In this document: positions 49,924-59,404 of the stretch, one piece after another | Position numbering within the stretch: the stretch's first letter is position 1 | Layout of the letters: each line of letters opens with the position of its first letter | NCBI RefSeq assembly: GCF_021271205.1 | Contig: NZ_JAIWKS010000008.1 | Span: 186,001-250,000, forward strand | Source of the DNA: Pseudomonas uvaldensis | GTDB lineage: Bacteria > Pseudomonadota > Gammaproteobacteria > Pseudomonadales > Pseudomonadaceae | Length of the DNA stretch: 64,000 bases | Reading direction: 5' to 3' | The notes under the pieces: generated by a model | What the model was told of the DNA's origin: nothing | Seen by the model: the letters and a program-made list of their open reading frames with translations, nothing else | Databases searched by the model: none | Program-made: the position numbers and the translations under genes

Positions 49924-50637
49924 ATGCTTGACCAGCTCGAATCACCGGCGATGGCTCAGGACGACTCGGAGACACTTTCCGAGAACGTCTTCCGGCGTAT
50001 CCAGGCGGCTATCGTCAAAGGGGAAATTGCCCCCGGCAGCAAGATTTCCGAACCCGAGCTGGCTCGCACCTACGGCATTAGCCGCGGTCCGCTGCGCGAG
50101 GCAATCCATCGTCTGGAAGGCCAGCGCCTTCTGGTACGTGTACCCCATGTCGGTGCCCGGGTGGTGTCGCTCAATCACGCGGAATTGCTGGAACTCTACG
50201 AGATCCGAGAGTCCCTGGAGGGCATGGCCTGTCGTCTGGCGGCCGAGCGCATGACTCTGGAAGAAATCGACGAGCTGCGCCGAGTCCTGGAAACCCACGA
50301 GCGCGACGCCGCGTTCCAGGCCGGGGTCGGCTACTACCAGCAGGAAGGCGATTTCGACTTCCATTACCGGATTATCCAGGGCAGCGGCAACCGCACCTTG
50401 ACCCAGATGCTCTGCGGCGAGCTGTATCAACTGGTGCGCATGTACCGCATCCAGTTTTCCACCACGCCCAACCGTCCACGCCAGGCTTTTGCCGAGCACC
50501 ACCGGATTCTCGATGCCATCGCCGACCGTGACGGCGAACTGGCCGAATTATTGATGCGCCGGCACATCGGCGCTTCCAAACGCAACATCGCGCGTCATTA
50601 CCAGGACAGCGCCACCACTGAACGAGGTGAGTCATGA
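49924..50637 (+). CDS. GntR-family (FCD) regulator of the methylcitrate operon
   Basis: The 237-residue protein has a GntR winged helix (SENVFRRIQAAIVKGEIAPG and ISRGPLREAIHRLEGQRLLV) and an all-helical FCD ligand domain with the metal ligands typical for the group (DFDFHYRIIQG, HHRILDAIADRDGE). It starts the operon; its stop overlaps the prpB start as ATGA. Genes in this position in Pseudomonas repress prp genes and respond to 2-methylcitrate or a related compound (established for the family). The ATG at 49924 has AAGG ten bases upstream. Confidence 0.9.
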   Translation: MLDQLESPAMAQDDSETLSENVFRRIQAAIVKGEIAPGSKISEPELARTYGISRGPLREAIHRLEGQRLLVRVPHVGARVVSLNHAELLELYEIRESLEGMACRLAAERMTLEEIDELRRVLETHERDAAFQAGVGYYQQEGDFDFHYRIIQGSGNRTLTQMLCGELYQLVRMYRIQFSTTPNRPRQAFAEHHRILDAIADRDGELAELLMRRHIGASKRNIARHYQDSATTERGES

Positions 50638-51524
50638 GTTCCAGCAACAGCACGCCAGGTCAGCGATTCCGCGATGCGGTCGCCAACGAGCATCCGCTGC
50701 AAGTGGTGGGCACCATCAACGCCAACCATGCGTTGCTGGCCAAGCGCGCCGGTTTCAAGGCGATCTACCTGTCGGGCGGCGGCGTTGCAGCCGGCTCCCT
50801 CGGCGTGCCGGACCTGGGCATCACCGGTCTGGATGACGTGCTGACCGATGTGCGGCGGATCACTGACGTCTGCGACCTGCCCCTGCTGGTGGACGTGGAC
50901 ACCGGTTTCGGCTCCTCGGCCTTCAATGTGGCCCGCACCGTCAAGTCGATGATCAAGTTCGGCGCGGCGGCCATCCATATCGAAGACCAGGTGGGCGCCA
51001 AGCGTTGCGGCCATCGTCCGAACAAGGAAATCGTCTCGCAGCAGGAGATGGTCGACCGCATCAAGGCCGCTGTCGATGCCCGTACCGACGACAGTTTCGT
51101 GATCATGGCGCGCACCGATGCTTTGGCCGTGGAGGGGCTGGACTCCGCCCTGGATCGCGCCGCCGCGTGCATCGAGGCCGGCGCCGACATGATTTTCCCC
51201 GAAGCCATTACCGAGCTTGAGATGTACAAGCTGTTCGCCAGCCGCGTAAAGGCGCCGATCCTCGCCAACATCACTGAATTCGGCGCGACACCGCTGTACA
51301 CCACCGAGCAGCTCGCCGGCGCCGATGTGTCCCTCGTCCTGTACCCGCTGTCGGCGTTCCGCGCCATGAACAAGGCGGCCGAGAACGTCTACACCGCGAT
51401 CCGCCGCGACGGCACGCAACAGAACGTCATCGACACCATGCAGACGCGCATGGAGCTCTACGATCGTATCGACTACCACACCTTCGAGCAGAAGCTCGAT
51501 GCGTTGTTCGCCGCAAAGAAATAA
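50634..51524 (+). CDS. prpB: 2-methylisocitrate lyase
   Basis: The 296-residue enzyme belongs to the isocitrate-lyase/PEP-mutase fold with VDVDTGFGSSAFNVARTV and the catalytic-cysteine motif KRCGHRPNKEIVS. It splits 2-methylisocitrate into pyruvate and succinate, the last step of the methylcitrate cycle that removes propionyl-CoA. It overlaps the regulator gene and is followed after 55 bases by prpC. Confidence 0.96.
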   Translation: MSSSNSTPGQRFRDAVANEHPLQVVGTINANHALLAKRAGFKAIYLSGGGVAAGSLGVPDLGITGLDDVLTDVRRITDVCDLPLLVDVDTGFGSSAFNVARTVKSMIKFGAAAIHIEDQVGAKRCGHRPNKEIVSQQEMVDRIKAAVDARTDDSFVIMARTDALAVEGLDSALDRAAACIEAGADMIFPEAITELEMYKLFASRVKAPILANITEFGATPLYTTEQLAGADVSLVLYPLSAFRAMNKAAENVYTAIRRDGTQQNVIDTMQTRMELYDRIDYHTFEQKLDALFAAKK

Positions 51525-51579
51525 GGCACGCCTCTACAACTTGCCGATTCCCTACAAATTCAAGAACTGGAGACAGCAA

Positions 51580-52707
51580 ATGGCCGAAGCAAAAGTACTC
51601 AGTGGCGCCGGGCTCCGCGGCCAGGTGGCCGGGCAGACCGCATTATCCACCGTGGGCCAGTCCGGTGCCGGCCTGACCTATCGCGGCTACGACGTTCGTG
51701 AGTTGGCGGCTGACGCGCAATTCGAAGAAGTGGCGTACCTGCTGCTGTATGGCGAACTGCCGACACGGGCGCAATTGGACTCCTACATCGGCAAGCTGCG
51801 TCAACTGCGTGACTTGCCACAAGCCCTGAAGGAGGTGCTGGAGCGAATTCCCGCCGACGCCCATCCGATGGACGTCATGCGCACCGGCTGCTCGTTCCTG
51901 GGTAACCTGGAGCCGGAGCAGGACTTCTCCCAGCAGCGTGACAAGACCGACCGCCTGCTCGCCGCGTTCCCGGCGATCATGTGCTACTGGTATCGCTTCA
52001 GCCACGAAGGCCAGCGCATCGAATGCGTGACCGACGAGCCATCCATCGGCGGCCATTTCCTGCACCTGCTGCACGGCAAGAAGCCGAGCGACTTGCACGT
52101 CAAAGTCATGAACGTGTCCCTGATTCTTTACGCAGAGCACGAATTCAACGCCTCGACCTTCACCGCCCGGGTTTGCGCCTCGACCCTGTCGGATCTGTTC
52201 TCCTGCATCACCGCCGCCATCGGTTCGCTGCGCGGCCCGCTGCACGGTGGCGCCAACGAAGCGGCGATGGAAATGATCGAACGCTTCGACTCGCCGGAAG
52301 CGGCGATCAAGGGCACGCTGGGCATGCTTGAGCGCAAGGACAAGATCATGGGCTTCGGCCACGCGATCTATAAGGACAACGACCCGCGCAACGAGGTGAT
52401 CAAGGGCTGGTCGAAAAAACTCGCCGAGGAAGTGGGCGACACCGTCCTGTTCCCGGTGTCCGAAGCCATCGACAAGACGATGTGGGAACAGAAGAAACTG
52501 TTCCCCAACGCCGACTTCTACCATGCCTCGGCGTACCACTTCATGGGCATCCCGACCAAGTTGTTTACGCCGATCTTCGTCTGCTCGCGCCTGACCGGCT
52601 GGGCCGCCCATGTGTTCGAACAACGCGCCAACAACCGCATCATCCGCCCGAGCGCCGAATACACCGGCGTCGAACAGCGCAAGTTCGTGCCAATCGAACG
52701 ACGCTGA
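51580..52707 (+). CDS. prpC: 2-methylcitrate synthase
   Basis: From the ATG at 51580 (GGAGAC a few bases upstream) the protein is 375 residues, the usual size of PrpC. It has the citrate-synthase fold with GGHFLHLLHGKKPSD, GPLHGGANEAAMEM (active-site His), MGFGHAIYKDNDPRNE and the arginine near the C terminus. It condenses propionyl-CoA with oxaloacetate to 2-methylcitrate. A REP pair separates it from acnD, so the downstream genes may have altered transcript levels. Confidence 0.96.
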   Translation: MAEAKVLSGAGLRGQVAGQTALSTVGQSGAGLTYRGYDVRELAADAQFEEVAYLLLYGELPTRAQLDSYIGKLRQLRDLPQALKEVLERIPADAHPMDVMRTGCSFLGNLEPEQDFSQQRDKTDRLLAAFPAIMCYWYRFSHEGQRIECVTDEPSIGGHFLHLLHGKKPSDLHVKVMNVSLILYAEHEFNASTFTARVCASTLSDLFSCITAAIGSLRGPLHGGANEAAMEMIERFDSPEAAIKGTLGMLERKDKIMGFGHAIYKDNDPRNEVIKGWSKKLAEEVGDTVLFPVSEAIDKTMWEQKKLFPNADFYHASAYHFMGIPTKLFTPIFVCSRLTGWAAHVFEQRANNRIIRPSAEYTGVEQRKFVPIERR

Positions 52708-52751
52708 GCTGGAGGGGCGCTGACGCTGCAACTGACGGAATCTGAAACCCC

Positions 52752-52846
52752 TTGTGGGAGCGGGCTTGCTCGCGAATGCGAACTGACATCCAACATCGAT
52801 GCCGACTGATACACCGCCTTCGCGAGCAAGCCCGCTCCCACAGGGG
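52752..52846. repeat. REP pair (REPIN)
   Basis: TTGTGGGAGCGGGCTTGCTC at one end and its reverse complement at the other, with a spacer containing ACATCCAACATC, also found in the pair at 63202-63291. It lies inside the prp operon. Confidence 0.93.
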
Positions 52847-52906
52847 ACCGAGTTCACTTCAGTCGCTGCGCCGCCCCTCTGAAACCACCGTGACCGAGTC
52901 CTGACG

Positions 52907-55495
52907 ATGAACACAGAATTTCGCAAACCGCTGCCCGGCACTTCGCTGGATTATTTCGACGTTCGCGGGGCCGTGGAGGCCATCCGCCCTGGGGCCTATG
53001 ACGGCCTGCCGTACACCTCCCGCGTACTGGCGGAGAACCTGGTGCGTCGCTGCGACCCGGCCACGCTGAACGAATCGCTGTTGCAACTGATCGAGCGCAA
53101 GCGTGACCTGGACTTCCCGTGGTTCCCGGCCCGGGTGGTGTGCCATGACATCCTCGGTCAGACCGCCCTGGTAGACCTCGCCGGTCTGCGTGATGCCATC
53201 GCCCGGCAGGGCGGCGATCCGGCGCAGGTCAATCCGGTGGTGCCGACCCAACTGATCGTCGACCACTCATTGGCGGTGGAAAGCGGCGGCTTCGACCCCC
53301 AGGCGTTCGCCAAGAACCGCGCCATCGAAGACCGGCGCAACGAAGACCGTTTTCACTTCATCAACTGGACCAAGAAAGCCTTCAAGAACGTCGACGTGAT
53401 TCCGCCGGGTAACGGGATCATGCACCAGATCAACCTGGAAAAAATGTCGCCGGTGATCCAGCAACGCGACGGCGTGGCGTTCCCCGATACCTGCGTCGGT
53501 ACCGACAGCCACACCCCCCACGTTGATGCCTTGGGCGTGATCGCCATCGGTGTCGGTGGCCTGGAAGCCGAAAGCGTGATGCTGGGCCGCGCCTCGTGGA
53601 TGCGTCTGCCGGAGATCATCGGCGTCGAGCTGACCGGCAAGCTGCAAGCGGGCATCACCGCCACCGATATGGTGCTGGCGCTGACCGAGTTTCTGCGCAA
53701 GCAAAAAGTCGTTGGTGCTTGGTTGGAGTTCTTTGGCGAAGGCGCCCGCGCCCTGACCCTGGGCGACCGCGCGACCATCTCGAACATGGCCCCGGAATAT
53801 GGCGCTACAGCGGCGATGTTCCATATTGACCAGCAGACTATCGACTACCTGAAACTCACCGGCCGCGAAGACGCCCAGGTGCAACTGGTGGAAACCTACG
53901 CCAGGCAGGTGGGCCTGTGGGCCGACAGCCTGCAAGGCGCGCAATATGAGCGTGGCCTGACCTTCGATCTGTCTTCCGTAGTGCGCAACATGGCCGGCCC
54001 GAGCAACCCGCACGCCCGCGTTGCGGTTTCGGATCTGGCCGCCAAGGGGATCTCCGGTCAGTGGGACGAGGTGCCGGGGCAAATGCCCGATGGCGCCGTA
54101 ATCATCGCTGCCATCACCAGTTGCACCAACACCAGCAACCCGCGCAACGTGATCGCCGCCGGCCTGCTGGCGCGCAATGCCAATCGCCTGGGCCTGACCC
54201 GCAAGCCGTGGGTCAAGTCGTCCTTGGCACCGGGTTCGAAAACCGTGGCGCTGTACCTGGACGAAGCCGGCCTGACGCCGGAACTGGAGAAGCTGGGTTT
54301 TGGCGTGGTGGCGTTTGCCTGCACCACCTGTAACGGTATGTCCGGCGCACTGGACCCGGTGATCCAGCAGGAAATCATCGACCGCGACTTGTACGCCACC
54401 GCCGTGCTGTCGGGTAACCGCAACTTCGACGGACGCATCCACCCGTACGCCAAGCAGGCGTTCCTCGCTTCGCCGCCATTGGTCGTGGCCTACGCCATTG
54501 CCGGGACCATCCGCTTCGACATCGAGAAGGACGTGTTGGGCGTGGTGGATGGCCGGGAAATCCGACTCAAGGACATCTGGCCGAGTGACGAGGAAATCGA
54601 AGCGGTGGTGAAGGCCTCGGTGAAACCGGAGCAGTTCCGTCAGGTGTACATCCCGATGTTCGCCATCCAGGAGGACACAGGGCCGAAAGTCACGCCGCTG
54701 TACGACTGGCGCCCGCAAAGCACCTACATTCGTCGCCCTCCGTATTGGGAAGGCGCGCTGGCCGGCGCCCGACCGCTCAAGGGCATGCGCCCATTGGCGG
54801 TGCTGCCGGATAACATCACCACGGATCACCTGTCACCGTCCAACGCCATCATGCCGGACAGCGCCGCGGGCGAGTACCTGGCGAAAATGGGCCTGCCGGA
54901 AGAGGACTTCAACTCCTACGCCACGCACCGGGGCGACCACCTGACCGCCCAACGTGCCACCTTCGCCAATCCGAAACTGTTCAACGAAATGGTCCAGGAA
55001 AACGGCAAGGTCAAGCAGGGCTCGCTGGCGCGGGTCGAGCCGGAAGGCAAGGTCATGCGCATGTGGGAAGCCATTGAAACCTACATGGAACGCAAGCAAC
55101 CGCTGATCATCATTGCCGGCGCCGACTACGGCCAGGGCTCGTCCCGTGATTGGGCGGCCAAGGGCGTACGCCTGGCCGGTGTGGAAGCGATTGCCGCCGA
55201 AGGCTTCGAGCGCATCCACCGCACCAACCTGGTGGGCATGGGCGTGTTGCCGCTGGAATTCCTGCCTGGCACCAATCGCAAGACCCTGGGCATCGACGGC
55301 ACTGAAATCTATGACGTGATCGGCGAGCGGACGCCGCGTACGACGCTGACCCTGGTGATCACTCGCAAGAACGGCGAGCGCGTCGAAGTGCCGGTGACCT
55401 GCCGTCTCGACACGGCCGAGGAAGTGTCGATCTACGAAGCCGGCGGCGTGTTGCAGCGCTTCGCCCAGGACTTCCTCGAATCGGCGGCCGTTTGA
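52907..55495 (+). CDS. acnD: Fe/S-dependent 2-methylisocitrate dehydratase
   Basis: The 862-residue protein is an aconitase family member with the iron-sulfur cysteines in SCTNTSNPRN and CTTCNGMSG, the substrate loop GTDSHTPHVDALGV and the C-terminal domain ADYGQGSSRDWAAKG. AcnD dehydrates 2-methylcitrate in the pathway variant that lacks PrpD and needs PrpF. It sits with prpF 33 bases after its stop. Length is typical. Confidence 0.96.
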   Translation: MNTEFRKPLPGTSLDYFDVRGAVEAIRPGAYDGLPYTSRVLAENLVRRCDPATLNESLLQLIERKRDLDFPWFPARVVCHDILGQTALVDLAGLRDAIARQGGDPAQVNPVVPTQLIVDHSLAVESGGFDPQAFAKNRAIEDRRNEDRFHFINWTKKAFKNVDVIPPGNGIMHQINLEKMSPVIQQRDGVAFPDTCVGTDSHTPHVDALGVIAIGVGGLEAESVMLGRASWMRLPEIIGVELTGKLQAGITATDMVLALTEFLRKQKVVGAWLEFFGEGARALTLGDRATISNMAPEYGATAAMFHIDQQTIDYLKLTGREDAQVQLVETYARQVGLWADSLQGAQYERGLTFDLSSVVRNMAGPSNPHARVAVSDLAAKGISGQWDEVPGQMPDGAVIIAAITSCTNTSNPRNVIAAGLLARNANRLGLTRKPWVKSSLAPGSKTVALYLDEAGLTPELEKLGFGVVAFACTTCNGMSGALDPVIQQEIIDRDLYATAVLSGNRNFDGRIHPYAKQAFLASPPLVVAYAIAGTIRFDIEKDVLGVVDGREIRLKDIWPSDEEIEAVVKASVKPEQFRQVYIPMFAIQEDTGPKVTPLYDWRPQSTYIRRPPYWEGALAGARPLKGMRPLAVLPDNITTDHLSPSNAIMPDSAAGEYLAKMGLPEEDFNSYATHRGDHLTAQRATFANPKLFNEMVQENGKVKQGSLARVEPEGKVMRMWEAIETYMERKQPLIIIAGADYGQGSSRDWAAKGVRLAGVEAIAAEGFERIHRTNLVGMGVLPLEFLPGTNRKTLGIDGTEIYDVIGERTPRTTLTLVITRKNGERVEVPVTCRLDTAEEVSIYEAGGVLQRFAQDFLESAAV

Positions 55496-55528
55496 AATCT
55501 CGTTTCAGTACTCAGGAGTAGGCGCACC

Positions 55529-56722
55529 ATGGCTCACGCCCCTCAAATCAGAATCCCCGCCACCTATATGCGTGGCGGAACCAGTAAAGGCGTGTTCTTC
55601 AGCCTGCAGGACCTGCCCGAAGCCGCCCGTGTCCCCGGGCCGGCGCGGGATGCCTTGTTGCTTCGGGTGATCGGCAGCCCCGATCCGTATGAAAAGCAGA
55701 TCGACGGCATGGGCGGCGCGACGTCCAGTACCAGCAAGACCGTGATCCTGTCCAAGAGCACCCGGGCCGACCATGACGTCGATTACCTGTTCGGCCAGGT
55801 GTCCATCGACAAACCGTTCGTGGACTGGAGCGGCAACTGCGGCAACCTGTCGGCGGCGGTGGGGTCGTTCGCCATCGGCAGCGGCCTGGTGGATGCCAGT
55901 CGTATCCCGCAGAACGGCGTGGCGGTGGTGCGGATCTGGCAGGCCAACATCGGCAAGACCATCATCGCCCATGTGCCGATCACCGACGGTGCGGTGCAGG
56001 AAACCGGCGATTTCGAACTCGATGGCGTCACCTTTCCGGCGGCTGAAGTGCAACTGGAGTTCATGGATCCGGCCGCTGACGAGGAGGGTGGTGGCGGTTC
56101 GATGTTCCCCACCGGCAACCTGGTGGACGACCTGGACGTGCCCGGTGTCGGCACGCTCAAGGCGACGTTGATCAACGCCGGGATCCCGACCATCTTCATC
56201 AATGCCCGAGACATCGGCTATACCGGCACCGAACTACAGGGCGCCATCAATGGCGATCCCAAGGTGCTGGCGATGTTCGAAACCATCCGCGCCCACGGGG
56301 CCTTGCGCATGGGGCTGATCAAGCACCTTGACGAAGCCGTCCAGCGCCAGCACACGCCGAAAGTGGCGTTTGTCGCACCGCCGGCGGACTATGTGTCTTC
56401 CAGCGGTAAAGCCGTAGCGGCAGGTGATATCGACCTGCTGGTGCGGGCGCTGTCCATGGGCAAGTTGCACCACGCCATGATGGGCACGGCGGCGGTTGCC
56501 ATCGGCACGGCGGCGGCGATTTCCGGCACTCTGGTGAATCAGGCAGCCGGCGGCACCGAGCGCAACGCCGTGCGCTTCGGCCACCCGTCCGGCACCCTGC
56601 GCGTCGGTGCCGAGGCCAGCCAGGTCAATGGCGAATGGACCGTGAACAAAGCCATCATGAGCCGCAGTGCGCGAGTGTTGATGGAAGGGGTCGTGCGGGT
56701 GCCTGGGGATGTCCTGAGCTGA
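55529..56722 (+). CDS. prpF: PrpF, 2-methylaconitate isomerase accessory to AcnD
   Basis: The 397-residue protein has the PrpF signature: IPATYMRGGTSKGVFF at the front, GMGGATSSTSKTVIL, and NCGNLSAAVGSFAIGSGL. The family is related to diaminopimelate-epimerase-like isomerases and isomerises 2-methylaconitate so that aconitase can use it; it is needed with AcnD. It ends the operon, followed by a REP pair. The start has AGGAG a few bases ahead. Confidence 0.95.
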   Translation: MAHAPQIRIPATYMRGGTSKGVFFSLQDLPEAARVPGPARDALLLRVIGSPDPYEKQIDGMGGATSSTSKTVILSKSTRADHDVDYLFGQVSIDKPFVDWSGNCGNLSAAVGSFAIGSGLVDASRIPQNGVAVVRIWQANIGKTIIAHVPITDGAVQETGDFELDGVTFPAAEVQLEFMDPAADEEGGGGSMFPTGNLVDDLDVPGVGTLKATLINAGIPTIFINARDIGYTGTELQGAINGDPKVLAMFETIRAHGALRMGLIKHLDEAVQRQHTPKVAFVAPPADYVSSSGKAVAAGDIDLLVRALSMGKLHHAMMGTAAVAIGTAAAISGTLVNQAAGGTERNAVRFGHPSGTLRVGAEASQVNGEWTVNKAIMSRSARVLMEGVVRVPGDVLS

Positions 56723-56746
56723 ACTTCTGAACATCCACAATCAAAA

Positions 56747-56838
56747 CCTGTGGGAGCGAGCCTGCTCGCGATAGCGGTGTGTCAGTTGGCGATGATGCTG
56801 GATGTGCTGGCCTCATCGCGAGCAGGCTCGCTCCCACC
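56747..56838. repeat. REP pair (REPIN) between prpF and fpvF
   Basis: CTGTGGGAGCGAGCCTGCTC begins and its near reverse complement ends the element; the spacer carries a CTGGATGTGCT-type relative of the spacer words in other pairs. Confidence 0.92.
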
Positions 56839-56849
56839 GGGGGCGTGTT

Positions 56850-57752
56850 TCAGGCGCCGGTCAGTGCGGCGACGACTTGCTTAACATTGTTCTCCAATTC
56901 AGCCACCGGGTCGGCCGTATCGGTGCTCAGCACCAGCAACCGGCTGCCGCTTTCGGTGATGGCTGCTTTCAGAGCATCCGAGGGCTGGCGATGGTGCAGC
57001 ACCAGCGCAACGTCATGGTCTTTTAAGGTGGCGGTCAATTGCTTGAGGGCTTCAGGTGTCCATTCGGCGTCGGGCCGGGCGTCGGTGCTGATCCCCTCCA
57101 GATTGAGTCCGCTGATCAAGTAACCGAAATGCTCGCTCAGGCTGACAACGCTCAGGTTGTCGGCCGTGGCGAGTTGTTTTTCGCTGTCGGCGCTGAGCTT
57201 GAGCAGGCGTTGCTTGAGCGCTGCCAGATTGATGTCGATCTTGGGTTTTGCGGTCGGGGCCAGGCGCACCAGGTCGGCGGCGATCACGTCGGCCATCCGC
57301 CCCAGGTTATGGCTGGCCATCCATGGCTGGCTCGCCAGGCCGTCGGCCATGCCCGGCTGCACGGCGATACCGGGCAGGGCACCGTCCACCGGACGGGCGC
57401 CGTCGATTTCGACGATGCGGATATTGCTGCGCCGGGCCATGGGGTACAGCGGATCGTCCGGCCATAGCGAGCGCAGGCCGATCACCGCGTCGGCGTTACT
57501 GGCCAGCTTGCTGAGCTCGGGTGCGCCGCGACCGCTGAAGTAAGCGCTCTGGCGGGAGCCGGGCAGGTTGGCGGGCGCGGCTCGCTCCAGGCTGACGTCG
57601 GTGCCCTTGAGTAGTGCTTCGCTCAATCCGTAAGTGACCGGCAACGAGGCCAGCAGGTGTATCGGCCGGGGACTGTCGGCGGCGAAGGACGGGGTGGTGA
57701 ACAGGCCACACAGGGCCACGGCCACGGTCAGTTGTCGCAATGAAGAAATCAT
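56850..57752 (-). CDS. fpvF: FpvF-like periplasmic binding protein
   Basis: The 300-residue protein has a signal peptide (about residues 1-25, cleaved near FAA-DS) and the metal-binding-protein (TroA-like) layout, but with few histidines: LLASLPVTYGLSEALLKG at the front and WMASHNLGRMADVIAADL in the middle. It is the last gene of an eight-gene unit in the order G-H-J-K-C-D-E-F known from P. aeruginosa, where FpvF binds ferripyoverdine in the periplasm with FpvC. Position and length support this assignment; sequence identity was not measured. Confidence 0.87.
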   Translation of the reverse strand: MISSLRQLTVAVALCGLFTTPSFAADSPRPIHLLASLPVTYGLSEALLKGTDVSLERAAPANLPGSRQSAYFSGRGAPELSKLASNADAVIGLRSLWPDDPLYPMARRSNIRIVEIDGARPVDGALPGIAVQPGMADGLASQPWMASHNLGRMADVIAADLVRLAPTAKPKIDINLAALKQRLLKLSADSEKQLATADNLSVVSLSEHFGYLISGLNLEGISTDARPDAEWTPEALKQLTATLKDHDVALVLHHRQPSDALKAAITESGSRLLVLSTDTADPVAELENNVKQVVAALTGA

Positions 57753-58652
57753 TTATCCAAGGTTCCCTTTGAGGCTGGGGACGACGCCGCGAGCGATGGC
57801 GGCCAGGGCGAACGCGATGCCGGCCACCAGGATGATCGCGGCACCGGACGGGATTGGCAGGTCGAAAACAATCGGCGCGAGAATCCCGCACAAGGTGCTG
57901 GCGGTCGCAATCAGCACCGAACACCAGAAAAAGCCCTTCAACGACTGGCTGAGCAGACGCGCCGCCGCTGCCGGGATCACCAGCAGGGCCCCTACCAGGA
58001 TCGCGCCGATGACCTTGACCGCCGCCACGGTGATCAAGGTCACCAGCACCACGAACAGATAATCCAGGGACTTGACCGCCACCCCGCGCACCGCGGCCAG
58101 TTGCGGGTTGAAACTGGCCAACATGATGCGGTTGTACAGCGGCAACGCCAGCACCATCACCAGTGAGCCGACCACCGCCAGTACCAGCAGGTCGTTGCCG
58201 TTGACGGTCAGCACCGAGCCGAACAGCACGTTTTCCAGGATATGCACATTGATCTTGCCCGCCAGGATCAGCAGGAGGCTGGCGCCCAGGGCCAGGGACA
58301 CTGAAAGGAACACGCCGATCAAGGTGTCAGGTGCCAGGCCGGTGCGGTTGCGCAGGTAATTGAGCAGGATGCCGAACAGCAGGCAATAGCCGAACAGACT
58401 GCCGTAAGGGCCGGTATAGGGTTCGCCCAGCAGAATACCGATTGCCACGCCGGTCAACGCAGCATGGCCCACGGCCTCGGAGAAAAACGCGAAGCGCTTG
58501 ACCACCACCAGTGTACCGAGGCCGCCCAGCACCGGACCGATCAATAGCCCGGCGAGCAACGCATTGACCACGAAACCGTAGGCCAGCGCCTCGGGCAGGT
58601 AGCCGGACGAGGCCCAGCCCTGGACCGTCAGACGAAAGGCTTCGTAACTCAT
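57753..58652 (-). CDS. fpvE: FpvE-like ABC transporter permease
   Basis: The 299-residue integral membrane protein has eight to nine helices and the ABC-3 family motif around AFFSEAVGHAALTGVAIGIL, as in zinc and manganese permeases. It overlaps the ATPase gene by one base and is directly followed by fpvF. In P. aeruginosa FpvE with FpvD forms the inner-membrane transporter that takes up iron released from pyoverdine. Confidence 0.9.
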   Translation of the reverse strand: MSYEAFRLTVQGWASSGYLPEALAYGFVVNALLAGLLIGPVLGGLGTLVVVKRFAFFSEAVGHAALTGVAIGILLGEPYTGPYGSLFGYCLLFGILLNYLRNRTGLAPDTLIGVFLSVSLALGASLLLILAGKINVHILENVLFGSVLTVNGNDLLVLAVVGSLVMVLALPLYNRIMLASFNPQLAAVRGVAVKSLDYLFVVLVTLITVAAVKVIGAILVGALLVIPAAAARLLSQSLKGFFWCSVLIATASTLCGILAPIVFDLPIPSGAAIILVAGIAFALAAIARGVVPSLKGNLG

Positions 58653-59404
58653 CAGGCGGCGCTCCCGTGTGTCCGTGGATGGGTGGAAAACAGCGATAGC
58701 AAGCGTTCAGGGGAGAGTGCCTGGCGTGGCGGGCCGTCGAACAGCACCCGGCGATTCAACCCGGTGACACGATCCGCCAGGCGGCCGACGGCTTCCAGGT
58801 CGTGTTCGATCCATAGCACGGTGATGCCCGCCTGGCGCCAGTCCAGCAGCAACCGCTCGAAAACCTGGATACCGGCCTCGTCCAGCGCCGACATGGGTTC
58901 GTCGAGCACGAGCAGTTGCGGTGCGGGAATAAGCCCCTGGGCCAATAAGACCCGCTGGCGCTCCCCACCGGAGAGCGCGCCCATGCGGCGCTTGCGTTTG
59001 TCCTGCATGCCGACTCGTTCCAGTGCCTGGCCGATGGCGTCGGAATAATGCTTGCTCAAGCCGAGAAAAGCGGGCTTGCGTTGACACATCGCCGCCATGA
59101 AGTCGTCCACCGTCATGGGCAGGCCACGATCGAACTCCAGCGCCTGGGGCACGTAGCCGATGACGCCGGGTTCGCCTGGCCATTGCAGACTCAGGCGTCC
59201 CTGATGGGGCATCTGCCCCAGCAACGTCTTGATCAACGAACTCTTTCCTCCGCCGTTGGGGCCGACCAGGGCGTGGACGCTGCCGGCCTGCACCTGAAAA
59301 GCCACAGTGTCGAGAATGTTCGTGCGGCCCAGGTTCAGGCTGACGTCGGCGAATTCGATTTGGGGACCGATGTGTTTCAGGGGGAGTGTTTCCTGGACGG
59401 TCAT
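58652..59404 (-). CDS. fpvD: FpvD-like ABC transporter ATP-binding protein
   Basis: The 250-residue protein has the Walker A ALVGPNGGGKSSLIKTL, the ABC signature MGALSGGERQRVLLAQ and the Walker B LLVLDEPMSALDEA, plus the H-loop WIEHDLEAV. It energises the permease encoded just downstream. The stop of the upstream binding-protein gene overlaps its ATG by four bases. Confidence 0.94.
   Translation of the reverse strand: MTVQETLPLKHIGPQIEFADVSLNLGRTNILDTVAFQVQAGSVHALVGPNGGGKSSLIKTLLGQMPHQGRLSLQWPGEPGVIGYVPQALEFDRGLPMTVDDFMAAMCQRKPAFLGLSKHYSDAIGQALERVGMQDKRKRRMGALSGGERQRVLLAQGLIPAPQLLVLDEPMSALDEAGIQVFERLLLDWRQAGITVLWIEHDLEAVGRLADRVTGLNRRVLFDGPPRQALSPERLLSLFSTHPRTHGSAA

Noticed and set aside
53267..54829. 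520-residue minus-strand open frame opposite acnD
   Set aside because: Shadow frame in a GC-rich gene; the plus-strand frame has aconitase motifs throughout.
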